A stretch of DNA of 64,000 nucleotides, from the NCBI RefSeq assembly GCF_902686445.1, contig NC_062218.1, positions 135,827,241-135,891,240 of the forward strand, in the 5' to 3' direction. The notes beneath the pieces were generated by a model. It had not been told where the DNA came from and made no database searches. It saw only the letters and a list, made by a program, of their open reading frames with translations. The translations under genes were made by a program, and so were the position numbers. The DNA comes from Sciurus carolinensis. Lineage: Eukaryota; Chordata; Mammalia; Rodentia; Sciuridae. Below are positions 45,311 through 56,801 of this stretch, one piece after another. Each line of letters opens with the position of its first letter. The first letter of the stretch is position 1.

Positions 45311-45987
45311 ATTCTACGGTCAAAAAAGTAAAAAAGTAGTGGCCAGACGCTAAGAAAGTGGTTCTGCAAATATACCTGAATCCCTGAAATATCACAAGTA
45401 ACTCAAAGAAAAACAGTCTATAGCTATTCAGAGGCTGAGGGGGAGGATAGTTTGAGCCCAAGAGTTCAACAAGGCCAGCCTGGGCACGTAGGACCCTATC
45501 ACTCACATACACACAAATGCCGGGCACACCTGTATAATACAGTGGCCCACCTGTATAATCCCAGAGGGAGGCTAAGACAGGAGGATGTGAGTTTAAAGCT
45601 AGCCTCAGCAACAGAGAGGCACTAAGCAACTCAGTGAGACCCTGTCTCTAAATAAAATACAAAATTACAAAATAAGGTTAGGGATGTAGCTTAGTGGTTG
45701 AGTGCCCCTGAGTTCAAACCCGGTACCCACCCACCCCACCTCACACACACACACACAAAAAAAAACAAACCCAAAGGATACCTTCAAAGGAATGAAGCAA
45801 AGCAAAAATAATTCATTAAATTCTGAGTTAATTCAAAGGCATTAGAAATAATTTATTTAAAGATTTATAATAATTTTTTAAACCAACAATCTTCCATGTA
45901 GTTTTAAGGTTTTAAGTATTCATTCAAATCCCTAAATAAGCAAAAATTGTTTACTTCTACATTTTTTAACATTCCTAAGAATACTAC

Positions 45988-46455
45988 CTGATTTTATGAA
46001 GCTGTTTTGAAGTGAAGGGTCTCCAGAAGAAACATATTGATGATTTGTTGTTAAATTCGTACTCCCCAATACAGTTGGTTGTGATGATGCACGAGGACAA
46101 TGGTTTGTCTGTGATCCTGTGGGTGGATAGTTATACTGCCAATTTGAAGGTGGTGGTACATTGGCTCCAGGAGGAAAGCTACTGGAAGGCATTGGTGCAG
46201 CAGCTGAATTCTGAGAAGCAGGTAGTGGCATTCGAGGAACAGGACCACTATGGAGTGAAGGTGTTACTGGATTAGAAGCCACAGGTGGTCTATTAAGAGT
46301 TTGCCCAGATCCCTGAGAACCACCATAGTTAGACTCTCCAGAGACTGGATGCAGAGTCTTTGCTGGTATTAGATGAGGGTAGGATCCTGGAAGCTGGAAA
46401 TTATATCCTTGACTCACTGACACTTGTGAAGACATCAGTGCATTTTGGACAGGAC
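45988..46455 (-). CDS. SEC24A: SEC24A exon 2 (largest coding exon here)
   Basis: Acceptor AG at 46457-46456 and donor GTAGTA from 45987. The exon has 468 nt. It begins inside a Gly codon shared with the unseen exon 1, then PVQNALMSSQVSVSQGYNFQ, LPGSYPHLIPAKTLHPVSGE and SNYGGSQGSGQTLNRPPVAS, and ends with SLQNSFIKS plus one base of Gly. Rich in Ser, Asn, Gln and Pro, so likely unstructured. This paralogue-specific N-terminal arm separates SEC24A from SEC24B, C and D. In-frame sequence runs a few codons upstream to an ATG at 46462, but that ATG lies before the splice acceptor and is not the start. No GC-rich exon 1 with the MSQPG-type start is visible up to 64000. Confidence 0.97.
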
Positions 46456-46954
46456 CTTCCAAGAAGAAGAGAAGGAAAGATTAGTCTTGCAAGTGAATAT
46501 AATGACACTTAAAAAATACAGTAGGCCCAAGCACAGTGGTGCATACCTGCAACTCAGGAGGTTGAGGCAGGAGGATTGCAAATTTGAGGACAGCTCAGTA
46601 ACTTAACAACCTTTAAGCAACTTAGCGAGATCATGTCTCAAAAAATAAAAAGGGCTAAGAATGTGGCTCAGTGGTTAAGTGCCCATGGGTTGAATTCCCA
46701 GTACAAAAAATTAAAAATACAGTAGTGTTAGGAGTGGTGGCGCACAGCTGTAATCCCAGGTGCTCTGGAGACTGAGGCAGGAAGATCACAAGTTGGAGGC
46801 CAGCCTGAGCAATTCAGTGAGACCCTGTCTCAAAATAAAAAAATAAAATAGGGGTAGGGATATAGCTCAGTGATAGAGGCAGTCCTGGGTTTGATCCCTA
46901 GTGTGGCAAAAATAAAATAAAAAAATTTTTAAATAGGCAAATAATTTAAACAGA

Positions 46955-47560
46955 CATTCAAATGTGTTTCAAAGAAGATATACAACGGCTAATAAGCACA
47001 TGCAAAGACACTGAACTTTATTAGTCGTTAGAGAAATACAAACACCAGTCATTAGAGAAACACAAAACAATAACAAGGTACCACTCTACCAACTAGGTTG
47101 TTTAAAGCAGACAAACAAAAAAGGGCAAAATAAGGAATATTGGCAAGAATGCAGAGGAACTGGAACTTTCATACACTGCTTGTGAGAATACAAAATGGCA
47201 CAACCACATGAGAAAAGAATTTACTGCCAATTTGTAACAGTATGATAACTACATTTAACACTTTGAAGTGTTAAATGTAGTTATCATATGACTTAGCAGT
47301 TCCACTCCTGGTCTGCACAATAACTTGTACACTAATGTTCACAGTAGCATTATTCATAATATCCCCCAAATACAAACAACCCCAAAAATCATCCACTCAT
47401 GAATGCATAAACAATATGGCATAAAACTATACAATGAAATATATTTGATTGTAATAGAAAATAAAACATTAATGACATGGTACAAAACAAATGAATCTTG
47501 AAAATATCACTATATGTTAACTGAAAAATGCCAGACACAAAAGGCTCATATGTATATGAT
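46955..47560 (+). mobile_element. Old L1 3' fragment, plus strand
   Basis: Decayed ORF2 C-terminus: gaacttcatacactgcttgt-type sequence near 47165, tagcagttccactcctggtc near 47295 and aatatcactatatgttaact near 47503. It carries a perfect hairpin at 47241-47288 that is not part of L1. Confidence 0.72.
47241..47288. repeat. Perfect inverted repeat (23-bp arms, 2-nt loop)
   Basis: The left arm 47241-47263 (starts tatgataactacatttaaca) is exactly complementary to the right arm 47266-47288, leaving only TG between them. It lies inside an otherwise decayed L1 remnant, so the perfect match is recent relative to the L1. Confidence 0.97.
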
Positions 47561-47727
47561 TAATCTACACAAATGTCTAGAATAGGGAAATTCAGACACA
47601 AAGGAAGATTCATGGTTGCAGGGCCTGGGGGAAGGAAGGATTGGTATGGGTTTTCTTTTTTGGGGTGATGATTCTGAAAGATATTGTTGATTACAAAACT
47701 CTACATACACTAAAAATCACTGAATTG

Positions 47728-47841
47728 GGGCTGGGGGTGTAGCTTAGTGGTAGAGCTCTTCTTGCCTAACATGCTTAAGGCCCTAGGTTGGATAGTTAGC
47801 ATTACAGTGGTGGGGGGCGGGCCCACAGGGAAGACCCGCCC
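47728..47841 (+). repeat. ID SINE ending in a GC-rich hairpin instead of an A tail
   Basis: The ID body runs to about 47805. It is followed by GC-rich sequence with an 8-bp stem, ggggcggg (47814-47821) and cccgcccc (47835-47842). Perfect copies of cactgaattg flank the whole unit (47718-47727 and 47842-47851), so the hairpin arrived with the ID or arose inside it. Confidence 0.85.
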
Positions 47842-48090
47842 CACTGAATTGTACACTTTATTTATTTTTGGTGGTGCTGGAGATGTCTGGACCCAGGGCT
47901 TCACATAAGCTAGGCACATGCTCCACCACTGAAGTATACTTAAATGAATAAACTAATGTGTGAATTATATCTTCAAAAAAACTTAAAAAAAAATTCCTAG
48001 AGTCACTTGTACACAGTAATATACTGTCATTCCTTGTCCATAAAATGAGACAATAAAGGAAAATAAGATGAATGTTAAAATATATATGGG

Positions 48091-48230
48091 GGCTGGGGTT
48101 GTGGCTGGGGTTGGGGTTGTGGCTCAGTGATAGAGCACTTGCCTAGCATGTGTGAGGCACTGGGTTCGATCCTCAGCACCACATATAAATAAATGAATAA
48201 AATAAAGGTCTATCAACATTTAAAGAAATT
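48091..48230 (+). repeat. Long-tail ID SINE with duplicated 5' head
   Basis: The first ~16 nt (ggctggggttgtggct) are repeated imperfectly before the body continues into a normal A box. Tail cacatataaataaatgaata. A head duplication of this kind is not seen in the other copies here. Confidence 0.85.
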
Positions 48231-49578
48231 TTTGAAATATATGTATATATACACATACACGTAACACCTACACGAAGTTTATTTTTTTAGACTTTTAAAC
48301 TGAAAAGATATAAAAAGAAAATATCTTCCAATCACACCCCTCAATCTACACAACCAATGTCATCAAGGCTAATGACATTTGTATCCTAATTTGTATCCTT
48401 TCACAAATATATATAAATATAAGTATAAAGAGAGAAGTAGGTTGGGAGGTTAGACATAAATATGTATAAACAAAAGTTGGGTAAGGGATTACATACATTG
48501 CTTTTCAAAACAATATAGGCATTCTTCCAGGATAAGAGAAATATATCTAAATATATCTAAACTAAATAAATTGTGGATTAGTCACACAATGGATTAACGA
48601 TCAATTACATGAATAATATCTTTTAAATAAAACATTTTATATACATTATGAAAATTTTCAAACACACACAAAAATATAACACCACTTCATGCAATCTCTC
48701 ACAAAAAAAATATTGAAATGCTGATTGGGCTAGCACAGGGACATAACCCTATAGTCCCAGCTACTCAGAAGGCTGAAGTAGGAAGATCACTTGAGCTCAG
48801 GAGTAATCCCTGAGTAACAAAATGAGAGCTGGGTGCCTTGGTGCACACCTGTAATCGCAACGCCTCAGGAAGCTGAGGCAGGAGAATTTCAAGTTAGAGA
48901 CCAACCTCAGCAACTTAGTGAAGCCCTAAGGACTCAGTGAGATTGTATCTCAAAATAAAGCATTAAAAAAAGGGCTGGGGATACGGCTCAGTGGTTCAGT
49001 GACTCTGGGTTCAATCCCTAGTACAAAAAAAAAAAAAAAAAAGTGAATTATATTTGATGTATATACTAATTTTGGATTGGTTGACATTTCTGATAATCAA
49101 TTCACTGAAAAATTTGACATATGTTCCATTTATTCAAAATTTATATCTTCAGCTGAGTGCAGTGGCACACGCCTGTAATCCCAGCAGCTTGAGAGGTTGA
49201 GACAGGAGGATTGCAAGTTCAAAGCCAGCCTCAGCAAAGGCAAGGCACTAAGCAACTCAGTAAGACCCTGTCTCTAAATGAAATACAAAACAGGGCTGGG
49301 GATGTGGCTCAAGGGTCAAATGCCCCTGAGTTCAAAACTTGGTACCAAAAAATAAAAAAATAAAAAAACTTTATCTTTAAATAATATTTCATTCTTTTTT
49401 CAAGATTCCTTATAGCTTGTTAAATTTGTCACTAAGTTACTTTATTGTGGAACTTGTCTCTACTAAGAATAGAATATTTAATTTCTAACTAACTAGTTAA
49501 AAAAAGTTTATCAATTATTTAGTGTATCATAAATGCCTAATTCTAAAGTAAGGCTTTTTCCATAAAAGTTATTTCTCA

Positions 49579-49730
49579 ACTATTTCCAGTCAGCACCAAG
49601 CAATAGGCATCTCTCCAGACAACTGGTACAAGTGCCACAAGACTCGGGGCAAGAGGGCTGGGGAGATAGCTCAGTTGGTAGAGCGCTTGCCTTGCAAGCA
49701 CAAGGCTCTGGGTTCAAATCCCCAGCACCA

Positions 49731-49766
<36 letters not shown>

Positions 49767-50400
49767 CTCGGGGCAAGAGAAAGACCTACCCCCAAGAAGT
49801 GGAAGTATGAGTTGGGATGCCCTGCTGCCAATACTAAGATTGGTCCCTGCCGCATGTCCAAGTGTGAGGAGGCAACAAGAAGTACCAGGCTTTGAGGCTA
49901 GATATGGGGAGCTTCTCTTGGGGCTCTGAGTGTTGTACTCACAAAACAAGGATCACTGATGTTGTCTACAATGCATCCAATAATGAGCTGGTCCACACCA
50001 AGACCCTGGTGAAGAACTGCATGACGCTCACTAATAGCACACCATACCGACAGTGGTTCAAGTCTGACTATACATTGCACCTGGGCCCTAAGAAGGGAGC
50101 CAAGCTGACTCCTGAGAAGGAAGAAATTTTAAACAAAGAGCAATCAAAGAAAATTCAAAAGAAACATGATGAAAGGAGAATGCTAAAATCAGCACTCTTC
50201 TGGAGGAGAGTTCCAGCAGGGCAAGCTTCTTGCCTGCACTGCATCAAGATCAAGACAGTATGGCTGAGCAGATGGCTATATGTGAGAACACAAGGAGTTG
50301 GGAGTTCTGAGGAAAATCAAAGCCCAGAAAGGCAAATGAATCCTCTTCCCTTCTGTCTTAGTTCATGTAATAAAGGTGTTTATTGTTCTATGAAAAAAAA
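49579..50400 (+). pseudogene. RPS8 (pseudogene): RPS8 processed pseudogene, split by an ID SINE
   Basis: Intronless copy of the small-subunit ribosomal protein S8 mRNA. It begins in the 5'UTR (ctatttccagtcagcaccaa), the start codon is ATA (49603), and GISPDNWYKCHKTRGKRK-type sequence follows. Past the inserted ID it reads [52 protein letters not shown] and [15 protein letters not shown]. Frameshifts and stops are scattered through it. A 3'UTR with AATAAA-type taataaaggtg is followed by an A run ending at about 50401. Short matching flanks atttctca (49571-49578 and 50402-50409) are the probable target duplication. It is antisense to SEC24A and has no promoter of its own. Confidence 0.95.
49656..49762 (+). 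repeat. ID SINE inserted in the RPS8 pseudogene
   Basis: Complete ID with intact A box and B-box-like GGTTCAAATCC, then a pure A tail of about 32. aagactcggggcaagag is duplicated exactly at 49639-49655 and 49763-49779, and removing one copy plus the ID restores the RPS8 alignment. Confidence 0.96.
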
Positions 50401-52424
50401 AATTTCTCACAAAAGAAGTCATCTTATATGAGTCTCTACAATGGTTCTCATTGTACAAGATTGCTTTCTCATACTGGTTTAACTTAATATTTTCAAACTA
50501 TGGGTACCAACCCATTAATTGGTTATGAAATCAGTAAGTTACAAATTACCTTTTTCTTTTTAATGGTACTGGGTCTTGAACCCAGGATGCTTTACCACTG
50601 AGCTACCTCCCCAGTCCTTTTAATTTTTTATTTTGAGATAGGATCTTGCTAAATTGCCCAGGCTGGCCTTGAACTTGAGATCCTCCTACCTCAGCCTCCT
50701 GAGTGGCTGATATTGCAGGTGGATGTGGCACAAACTATCTTTTTTATTGATGAAAAGAGCAGATAATAGTTAAGAATTTAAATATCAGAGCAAAGTACAA
50801 TGTAACAATGGTAAATATTACTGTATGATTTCAACTGTAAATACATACATAAAGAATATACATATGCTGGGTCACCATTTAAAGTATTATTTTGAATTAT
50901 ATATTCCCCAGATAATAGTTTTATGAAAGCCACCAAATTACCTTGCATCCTCCCTTATCCCTGATTTATTTCCTACCCACTGTATTACATTTAAAATTAC
51001 AACTTCTTTCTTTTTCTCTCCTTTCCACCCTCCCTCCCTCCCTTTCATTAGACATTCATTTTATTCTATTTAGGTTTTTATTTTTGTTTTTGTTTTTGTA
51101 CTGAGGATTAAACCCAGGGGCATTTAACCACTGAGCCATATTCCCAGATCTTTTTTATTTTTTATTTTGAGACAGGGTCTCACTAAATTGCTTAGGGCCT
51201 TGCTAAGTGGCTGGCCCCCAACTTGCAACTCTCTTGCCTCAGTCTCCAAAGTCGCTGGGATTACAGGTGTATGCCCCCATGCCTGGGTGACTTCATTTTA
51301 TTTTAATAAATCAGAGCCAGGATCATATATATATATATATATATAAAATATGTGTATTATATGTTTCTTCCTAGTCTAGAAGGCCAGTTCTCCACTTATA
51401 TCCTGATTCTTCAAATATTTGCTTCTTGCTGTTCTTTAGGCAAATTTTACTATAAAGCAACATTTTTCCCTAAGGTCAGGTTAACACAGAATATGGGAAT
51501 TCAGAGAAGAGAGTGTGCACTAGACTTAGATTTATTAGATCTCCTTGTTACATTAAACAATCATGGATTTTCTCTTCTTAGGTCTCTCTAGTCCTAATCT
51601 GATAGTAATATATGCTCACCTGTTTATGCCAAGGATTCTTTTTTTTCTAATCTTTAACTCTGGATAGGTGGTTATGTTCTCTGTACTTAAACCAACCTGG
51701 AGCAGACTGTAATTCTGAATAAGCAAACCTTTACAAATCTATCTTATAAGATTTTACCAAATAATATGAAATGGCTTAATGAGTAATTTCCAGTGAAGAA
51801 TAAAGCTCCTTTTAAATATTTATGTATAATGGAACCACTCTTTTGAGTTTAACATGGGTCTATGGTAAGGTCAGCATAAACTGACATTACTCCACTTAAT
51901 TACCAAAGACCTTTACTAGCAAGCCATTCAAAGAATTTCTTACCCCTGCTGGGCATGGTGTCACACACTTGTAATTTTAGCAACTCACAAGTTTGAAGCC
52001 ACACTCTGCAACTTAGTGAGATACTATCTCAAAATAAAAAAATAAAAAGGGCTGGGGATGTGACCCAGTGGTTATGCATCCCTGCATTTAGTACCAAAAA
52101 TTAAAAATAAAGTACAGACTCCTTTCTTCCTTTGCCTTTCTCCATCTGTTCTTCTATGGTTTATGGGTGATCTAATCTATTTTCTGAAGGGTTAATTCTT
52201 TTTTTCTTTTTTTTATTTCTTTTTTGTGGTACTGGGAATTTAACCCTGGGCACTTTACCATTGAGCTATAATCTCAGCCCTTTATAGTTTTTATTTTGAG
52301 ATAGGGTCTTGCTAAATTCCCAGGCAGGCCTCAAAATTGCAGTCCTCATGCCTCAGCCTCCTAACTCCCTGGGATTATAGGTATGCGCCACTGCACCTAT
52401 CTAAAATGGTAATTTTTAAATTTT

Positions 52425-52720
52425 TTTTTTATTTTATTAGTTCTTCTCAGTTATATATGACAGTAGAATCCATTTTGATAAAATTATACAAGCATGGGAT
52501 ATATCTTATTGTAATCAGAATCCCATTCTTGTAGGTGGGTACAATGGTGGGATTCACTTAGGTATTTTCATAGGTATACATAGGAAAATTATGAGATTTA
52601 TTCTACAGTCTTTCCTATTCCTATGCCTGCTCCCTATTTCTATCCAACCCCAAATTTCATCTCCCTCCAGAATTATATGAATAACCATCTAGTTGATTTT
52701 CTGACTTGAATTCTTGTAGT
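52425..52720 (-). mobile_element. L1 3'UTR fragment, minus strand
   Basis: T-rich start, then gttatatatgacagtagaat, cattcttgtaggtgggtaca and tatccaaccccaaatttcat, matching the reverse of an L1 3' end and similar to 55770 onward. Boundaries are approximate. Confidence 0.65.
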
Positions 52721-53149
52721 TATGACAGATGAAGAAATAATCCCACCCTAAAATCTTGGATCTTCCTCGGTTTGCTATGACCAAGACTTTCTGTATAAAT
52801 AGATGGCACCAATGTTAAAAGGGAGGGGGGGCGAGTACAGACTGGATCAACTATCTGAGACAAATCCTTTTAGTTAAGTATTCATTCTTGAGCAAGATAT
52901 TTGCCTTTTTGAACTGAGTAGTGTCATACATCAATAATCCCAATACTCAGAAGGCTGTCAAGAGGATCGTTTTGAGTACAGCCTGAGCAACATACCAAAA
53001 CCAAAACCAACCAAACGACAACAAAAAGAGAATTGCAAGCTCAAGCCCTGGGTTTGATTTGTAGCACCAAGATATTTAACTTCTCTATGCTTCAGTTTCC
53101 TCATCTATAAAATGGGAATAGTAATAGGATCAACATTATTGTATATTTT

Positions 53150-53605
53150 AAGTGGAAACAACTCACAAGGAAGTCCATGTCCTAATCCCTGGAATTGTCC
53201 TAGGTTAGATGACAAAGGAGAATTATGGATGCAAATGGAATTTAGGTTCCTCATCAACTGACCTTAAAATGGGAAGATTATCAAGATGTATCCAACGTAA
53301 TCACAAGGGTGAAAGAGGGAGGCAGGAAAGTCAGTGTCTGAGTGATGTTATGTGAGATTCACCAAGCCACTGCTGGCTTTGAAGAGGGAAGATCACAAGA
53401 CAAGGAATGAGAGCCTCCAGAAGGTAGACAAAGGGAAGAAAGAAGATTCTCTGACAGAGGCTCCAGAAAGGATTACAGCCTTGAAGACACCTTGATATTA
53501 GCTGAGACCCAAGTCAGACTTCAGATCTCTAGAACTTAAATTTGTGTTGAAGACACTAAATTTGTGGTAATTTGTTATAGCAGTAACAGGAAACTAATAC
53601 AACGT
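53150..53605 (+). mobile_element. MLT1-type LTR (ERVL-MaLR), incomplete
   Basis: Contains tccatgtcctaatccctgga, catcaactgaccttaaaatg, ggaatgagagcctccagaag and gacaccttgatattagctga, and ends tggtaatttgttatagcagt then gaaactaatac. This is the typical 3' half and end of a mammalian apparent LTR retrotransposon LTR. No internal coding region is attached. The old 5' end is missing or blurred. Confidence 0.85.
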
Positions 53606-54570
53606 GAGAATGAGATTTATGTCAAACATTTATAATAGTGTTTTTCATATAGTTAGTGCCTTTGGTTATTTTTTTTTTTTTTTCAGTATTAGGGATCAAA
53701 CCCAGGGGTGCTTTACCCCAGAGGTACGTCCCCAGTCCTTTTTATTTTTTACTATTTTGAGACAGGGTCTCACTAAGTTACCCAGGCTGGTCTTGATTTT
53801 TCAATCCTCCTGCTCAACCTTTGAAATTGCTGGGATTATAGGCATGTGCTACCCAGTCAGGCTAGTTAGCCCTCTTGAAATATTTGCTATTGTCATCACA
53901 CACAAAAAAATAATTGTGTCCTTAACACTGCAGCAAAATGATAAATCTAATATTAGTAAAGCAAATAATTTCTTTTGAACTAATTTTTTTTCCATTCTGT
54001 CATCTGTTAAACAATAGCCCTATATTTAGAACAATTATTCATCTTACACCAAGAATGTTAATTAAGGGCATTCTTAGAATACAAAGGTGAATAAGGTCCA
54101 TTTCATCCCTGCACTCAGGTAGCTCAGTCTAGATGGGCAAATACCAGGCAATGACAATAGAGAGTGATGTGACAAGGGAAGCCCATGACACTGACAGCAC
54201 TGACTGAGGCAGCACTTGGGCTAGACTGAAGACAGAAAGGTAGCAAAGCTGGTTTCCTGAAGAAGGGAATTTTAAGCTAAAACCTGAGAAGGCTGGGGTA
54301 TAGTTCAGTGATATAGAATGTGCATAGCATGTGCCAGGCCCTGGGTTTGATCCCCAGCACAAAACAAACAATCCTCAAAAGAGAACAGTCTCAGGAAAAA
54401 AAAAAAAAATCATCAAAAATGTTCCTGTAAACCAAGCATGGTGGCACATGCCTGTATTCCCAGCAGTTTGGGACACTGAGGCAGGAGGATTGCAAGTTCA
54501 AACCTAACCTCAGCAATTTAAGCGAGGCTCTTAGCAACTTAGTGACACATCATCTTAAAATTAAAAAATA

Positions 54571-54662
54571 AGGGCTGGGGATATAGCTCAGTTGGTAGAG
54601 TACTTGCCTCGCAAGCAGGAGGCACTGGATTCAATCCCTAGCACCGCAAAAAAAAAAAAAAA
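54571..54662 (+). repeat. ID SINE inserted between the halves of a B1-dID
   Basis: ID with an intact A box (TAGCTCAGTTGGTAGAG) and an A tail. The flanks aaaattaaaaaata (54557-54570 and 54663-54676) are the A-rich linker of a host B1-dID that spans about 54432-54735. Confidence 0.9.
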
Positions 54663-55029
54663 AAAATTAAAAAATAAAGGGCTGGGAATGTGGTTTAGTG
54701 GTAAACTGCCTCTGGGTTCAATCTCTGGTACCAAAAGAAGAAGAAAAAAAAAGTGTTCCTGTAAAGGAACTATATGTGCAATAGCTTGTTAACATGGAAA
54801 GGCATTCTGAAAAAAGCTCAGTATGACAAGAGCAAAGTATCAAGACACGTGCCTGAAATGAAACAGGAACTGAGGACTACACTTTTTAAGAAATATGGAT
54901 TTGAGTGAGGCATGGTGGCACATACTTGAACCTAAGAAGTTATAGGAAAATATTTTTCTCCCCCAACTGAAAACAATATTCATCTTTAAAAAGGAAGACA
55001 AATAACCAAGCAATGATGGGGTTGATGTG

Positions 55030-55215
55030 TATTTTAAGTAGAAATGATTCACATGGAAGTCCATGTTCTAATTCCTGGAATCTCATTAAGTTACATGACA
55101 AAAGGGAATTTAGGTTTCTACACAACAAAAGGGAATTTAGGTTTCTAATCAAATGACCTTAAAATGTGAAGATTATCAGGATGTACCCAAAATGTTATCA
55201 TGAGGGTGAAAGAGG
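55030..55215 (+). mobile_element. Second MLT1-type LTR piece
   Basis: Parallels 53146-53320: ttttaagtagaaatgattca, gaagtccatgttctaattcc and aatgaccttaaaatgtgaag. It stops near 55215, where an ID begins. It contains a 23-bp direct repeat (55098-55120 and 55125-55147). Confidence 0.8.
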
Positions 55216-55769
55216 GTTGAGGGAATAGCTCAACAGCAGAGCACTTACCTAGTAAGTGCTAGAGTGCTAGAGTACATGCTTAGTATGTGCTACACCCTAG
55301 GTTTGATCCTCAGCAACAAACAAGTCTTAAGAAAAAAGAGCTGACGGGGAACAGTGGTGCACATCTGTAATCACAGTGGCTCAGGAAGCTGAGGTAGGAG
55401 GATAGGGAGTTCAAAGCCAGCCAGAGAAACTTAGTGAGGTACTAAGCAACTCAGTGAGACCCTGACTCTAATAAAATATAAAAAGGGGCTGGGGATGTGG
55501 CTCAGTGGTTGAGTGACAATGGGTTCAACCCCTAGTATTAAAAAAAAAAGAAAAAAGAAAAGAAAAGAAAGAAAAGTCTCAGGAAAATGAGTATTAAGGC
55601 CTGGGTTCAAGTTCCAACACCAAAGAAAAAGTAAATAAATAAAAAGGAAAAATAGTGACCAGGATAGCAACCAATGATTACTTCATCATAAAACTACAAC
55701 AATCCAATCAATTGTGGCTTCAGATAAACTGTTACATTATTGAATGTCTTAAAATTGAACTGTATTTTT

Positions 55770-56640
55770 CCCATATTTTTAATGGTACATTATAATTATA
55801 CATAATAGTAGGATTCATTGTTATATATTCATACATGCACACAATATAATTTGACCAATATCATTCCCCAGTATTTCCCCTTTCCCTCCCTCTGGTCCCT
55901 TTCTTCTACTATCTCCCTTTGATTTTCCTGAGACCCTCCCTCCCACCTTTTTTTTCCTTTTTCCTCTCCAGCTTTCACATATGTGCAAAAACATACACTT
56001 CTTGACTTTGAGTTTGGCTTATTATACTTAACACAATGTTCTCAAGTTCCATCCATTTTCCTGCTGGTGACATAATTTCATTCTTCTTTATGGCTGAATA
56101 AAACTCCATTGTGTATACATACCACATTTTCTTTATCCATTCATCCACTAATGAACAGCGAGGCTGGTTCCAGAGTTTGGCTACTATGAATTATACTGCT
56201 ATAAACATGGGTATGCATGTATCATTACAGTATGCTGACTTTGTTTGGGATAAATAACAAGGAGTGGTATAGCTGGATCATATGGTGGTTCCATGCTCAA
56301 TCTTCTGAGGAACCTCCATAATGATTTCCACAGTGGTTGTACTAATTTACAATCCTACCAACGGTATAAAACTATTCCTCTCCCTCACATCCTCTCCAGC
56401 ATTTATTATTGTTTCTATTCTTTTTTTTTTTTTTTTTTTTTTTTTTTTCCGGTGCTGGGGATGGAACCCAGGGCCTTGTGCTTGCGAGGCACTCTACCGA
56501 CTGAGCTATCTCCCCAGCCCTATTGTTTCTATTCTTGATGGCAGTCATTCTAACTGGAATGAGATGAAATCTCAGCATAGTTTTGATTTGCATTATTTCT
56601 CTAATTGCTAAAGATGTTGGAATTTTTTTTCATATATTCA
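55770..56640 (-). mobile_element. L1 3' end, minus strand, with a nested minus ID
   Basis: Reverse of the L1 3'UTR (T/C-rich from 55870) and ORF2 C-terminus. On the minus strand it gives MQIKTMLRFHLIPVRM and, after the ID, NNNKCWRGCEG. It is truncated near 56640. Confidence 0.85.
56423..56520 (-). repeat. ID SINE in L1, minus strand
   Basis: T run, then gcgaggcactctaccgactg and agctatctccccagccc. Perfect 16-bp flanks tattgtttctattctt (56407-56422 and 56521-56536). Confidence 0.95.
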
Positions 56641-56801
56641 TAGGCCATTTATATTTCTTCTTTTGAGAAGTATCTATTTATGAACTGTACTACTCTTATA
56701 GATATTTTTTACTTCAATGTTTTGATTTTATAATTATACAACAGCTATACACATGGAGTTTATACCAAATTTTGTGTTTGTACATACATTTAACAAAAAG
56801 A

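Larger units (their letters stand above)
36436..45987 (-). other. SEC24A intron 2: dense repeats
   Basis: Minus ID 36655-36785; plus long-tail ID 36826-36955; minus B1-dID pieces 37238-37300 and 37330-37530 around (TATC)n; ID 37650-37735; ID 37804-37908; B1-dID chain 37918-38400; ID 38430-38490; minus B1 38500-38630; B1 38725-38840; unique 38845-39290; B1-dID 39295-39465; long-tail ID 39538-39672; B1-dID 39684-39870; unique 39880-40200; L1 40698-41086; B1 41100-41240 and minus B1 41285-41385; MIR 41430-41575; B1-dID 41575-41800; long-tail ID 42047-42210; L1 pieces 42600-44450 and 44452-45310 cut by SINEs; B1-dID chain 45420-45765; unique 45770-45987. Confidence 0.72.

Noticed and set aside
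46460..46462. SEC24A translation start at the ATG just upstream of exon 2
   Set aside because: The ATG lies upstream of the splice acceptor (46457-46456), and the family has an additional N-terminal stretch from exon 1.
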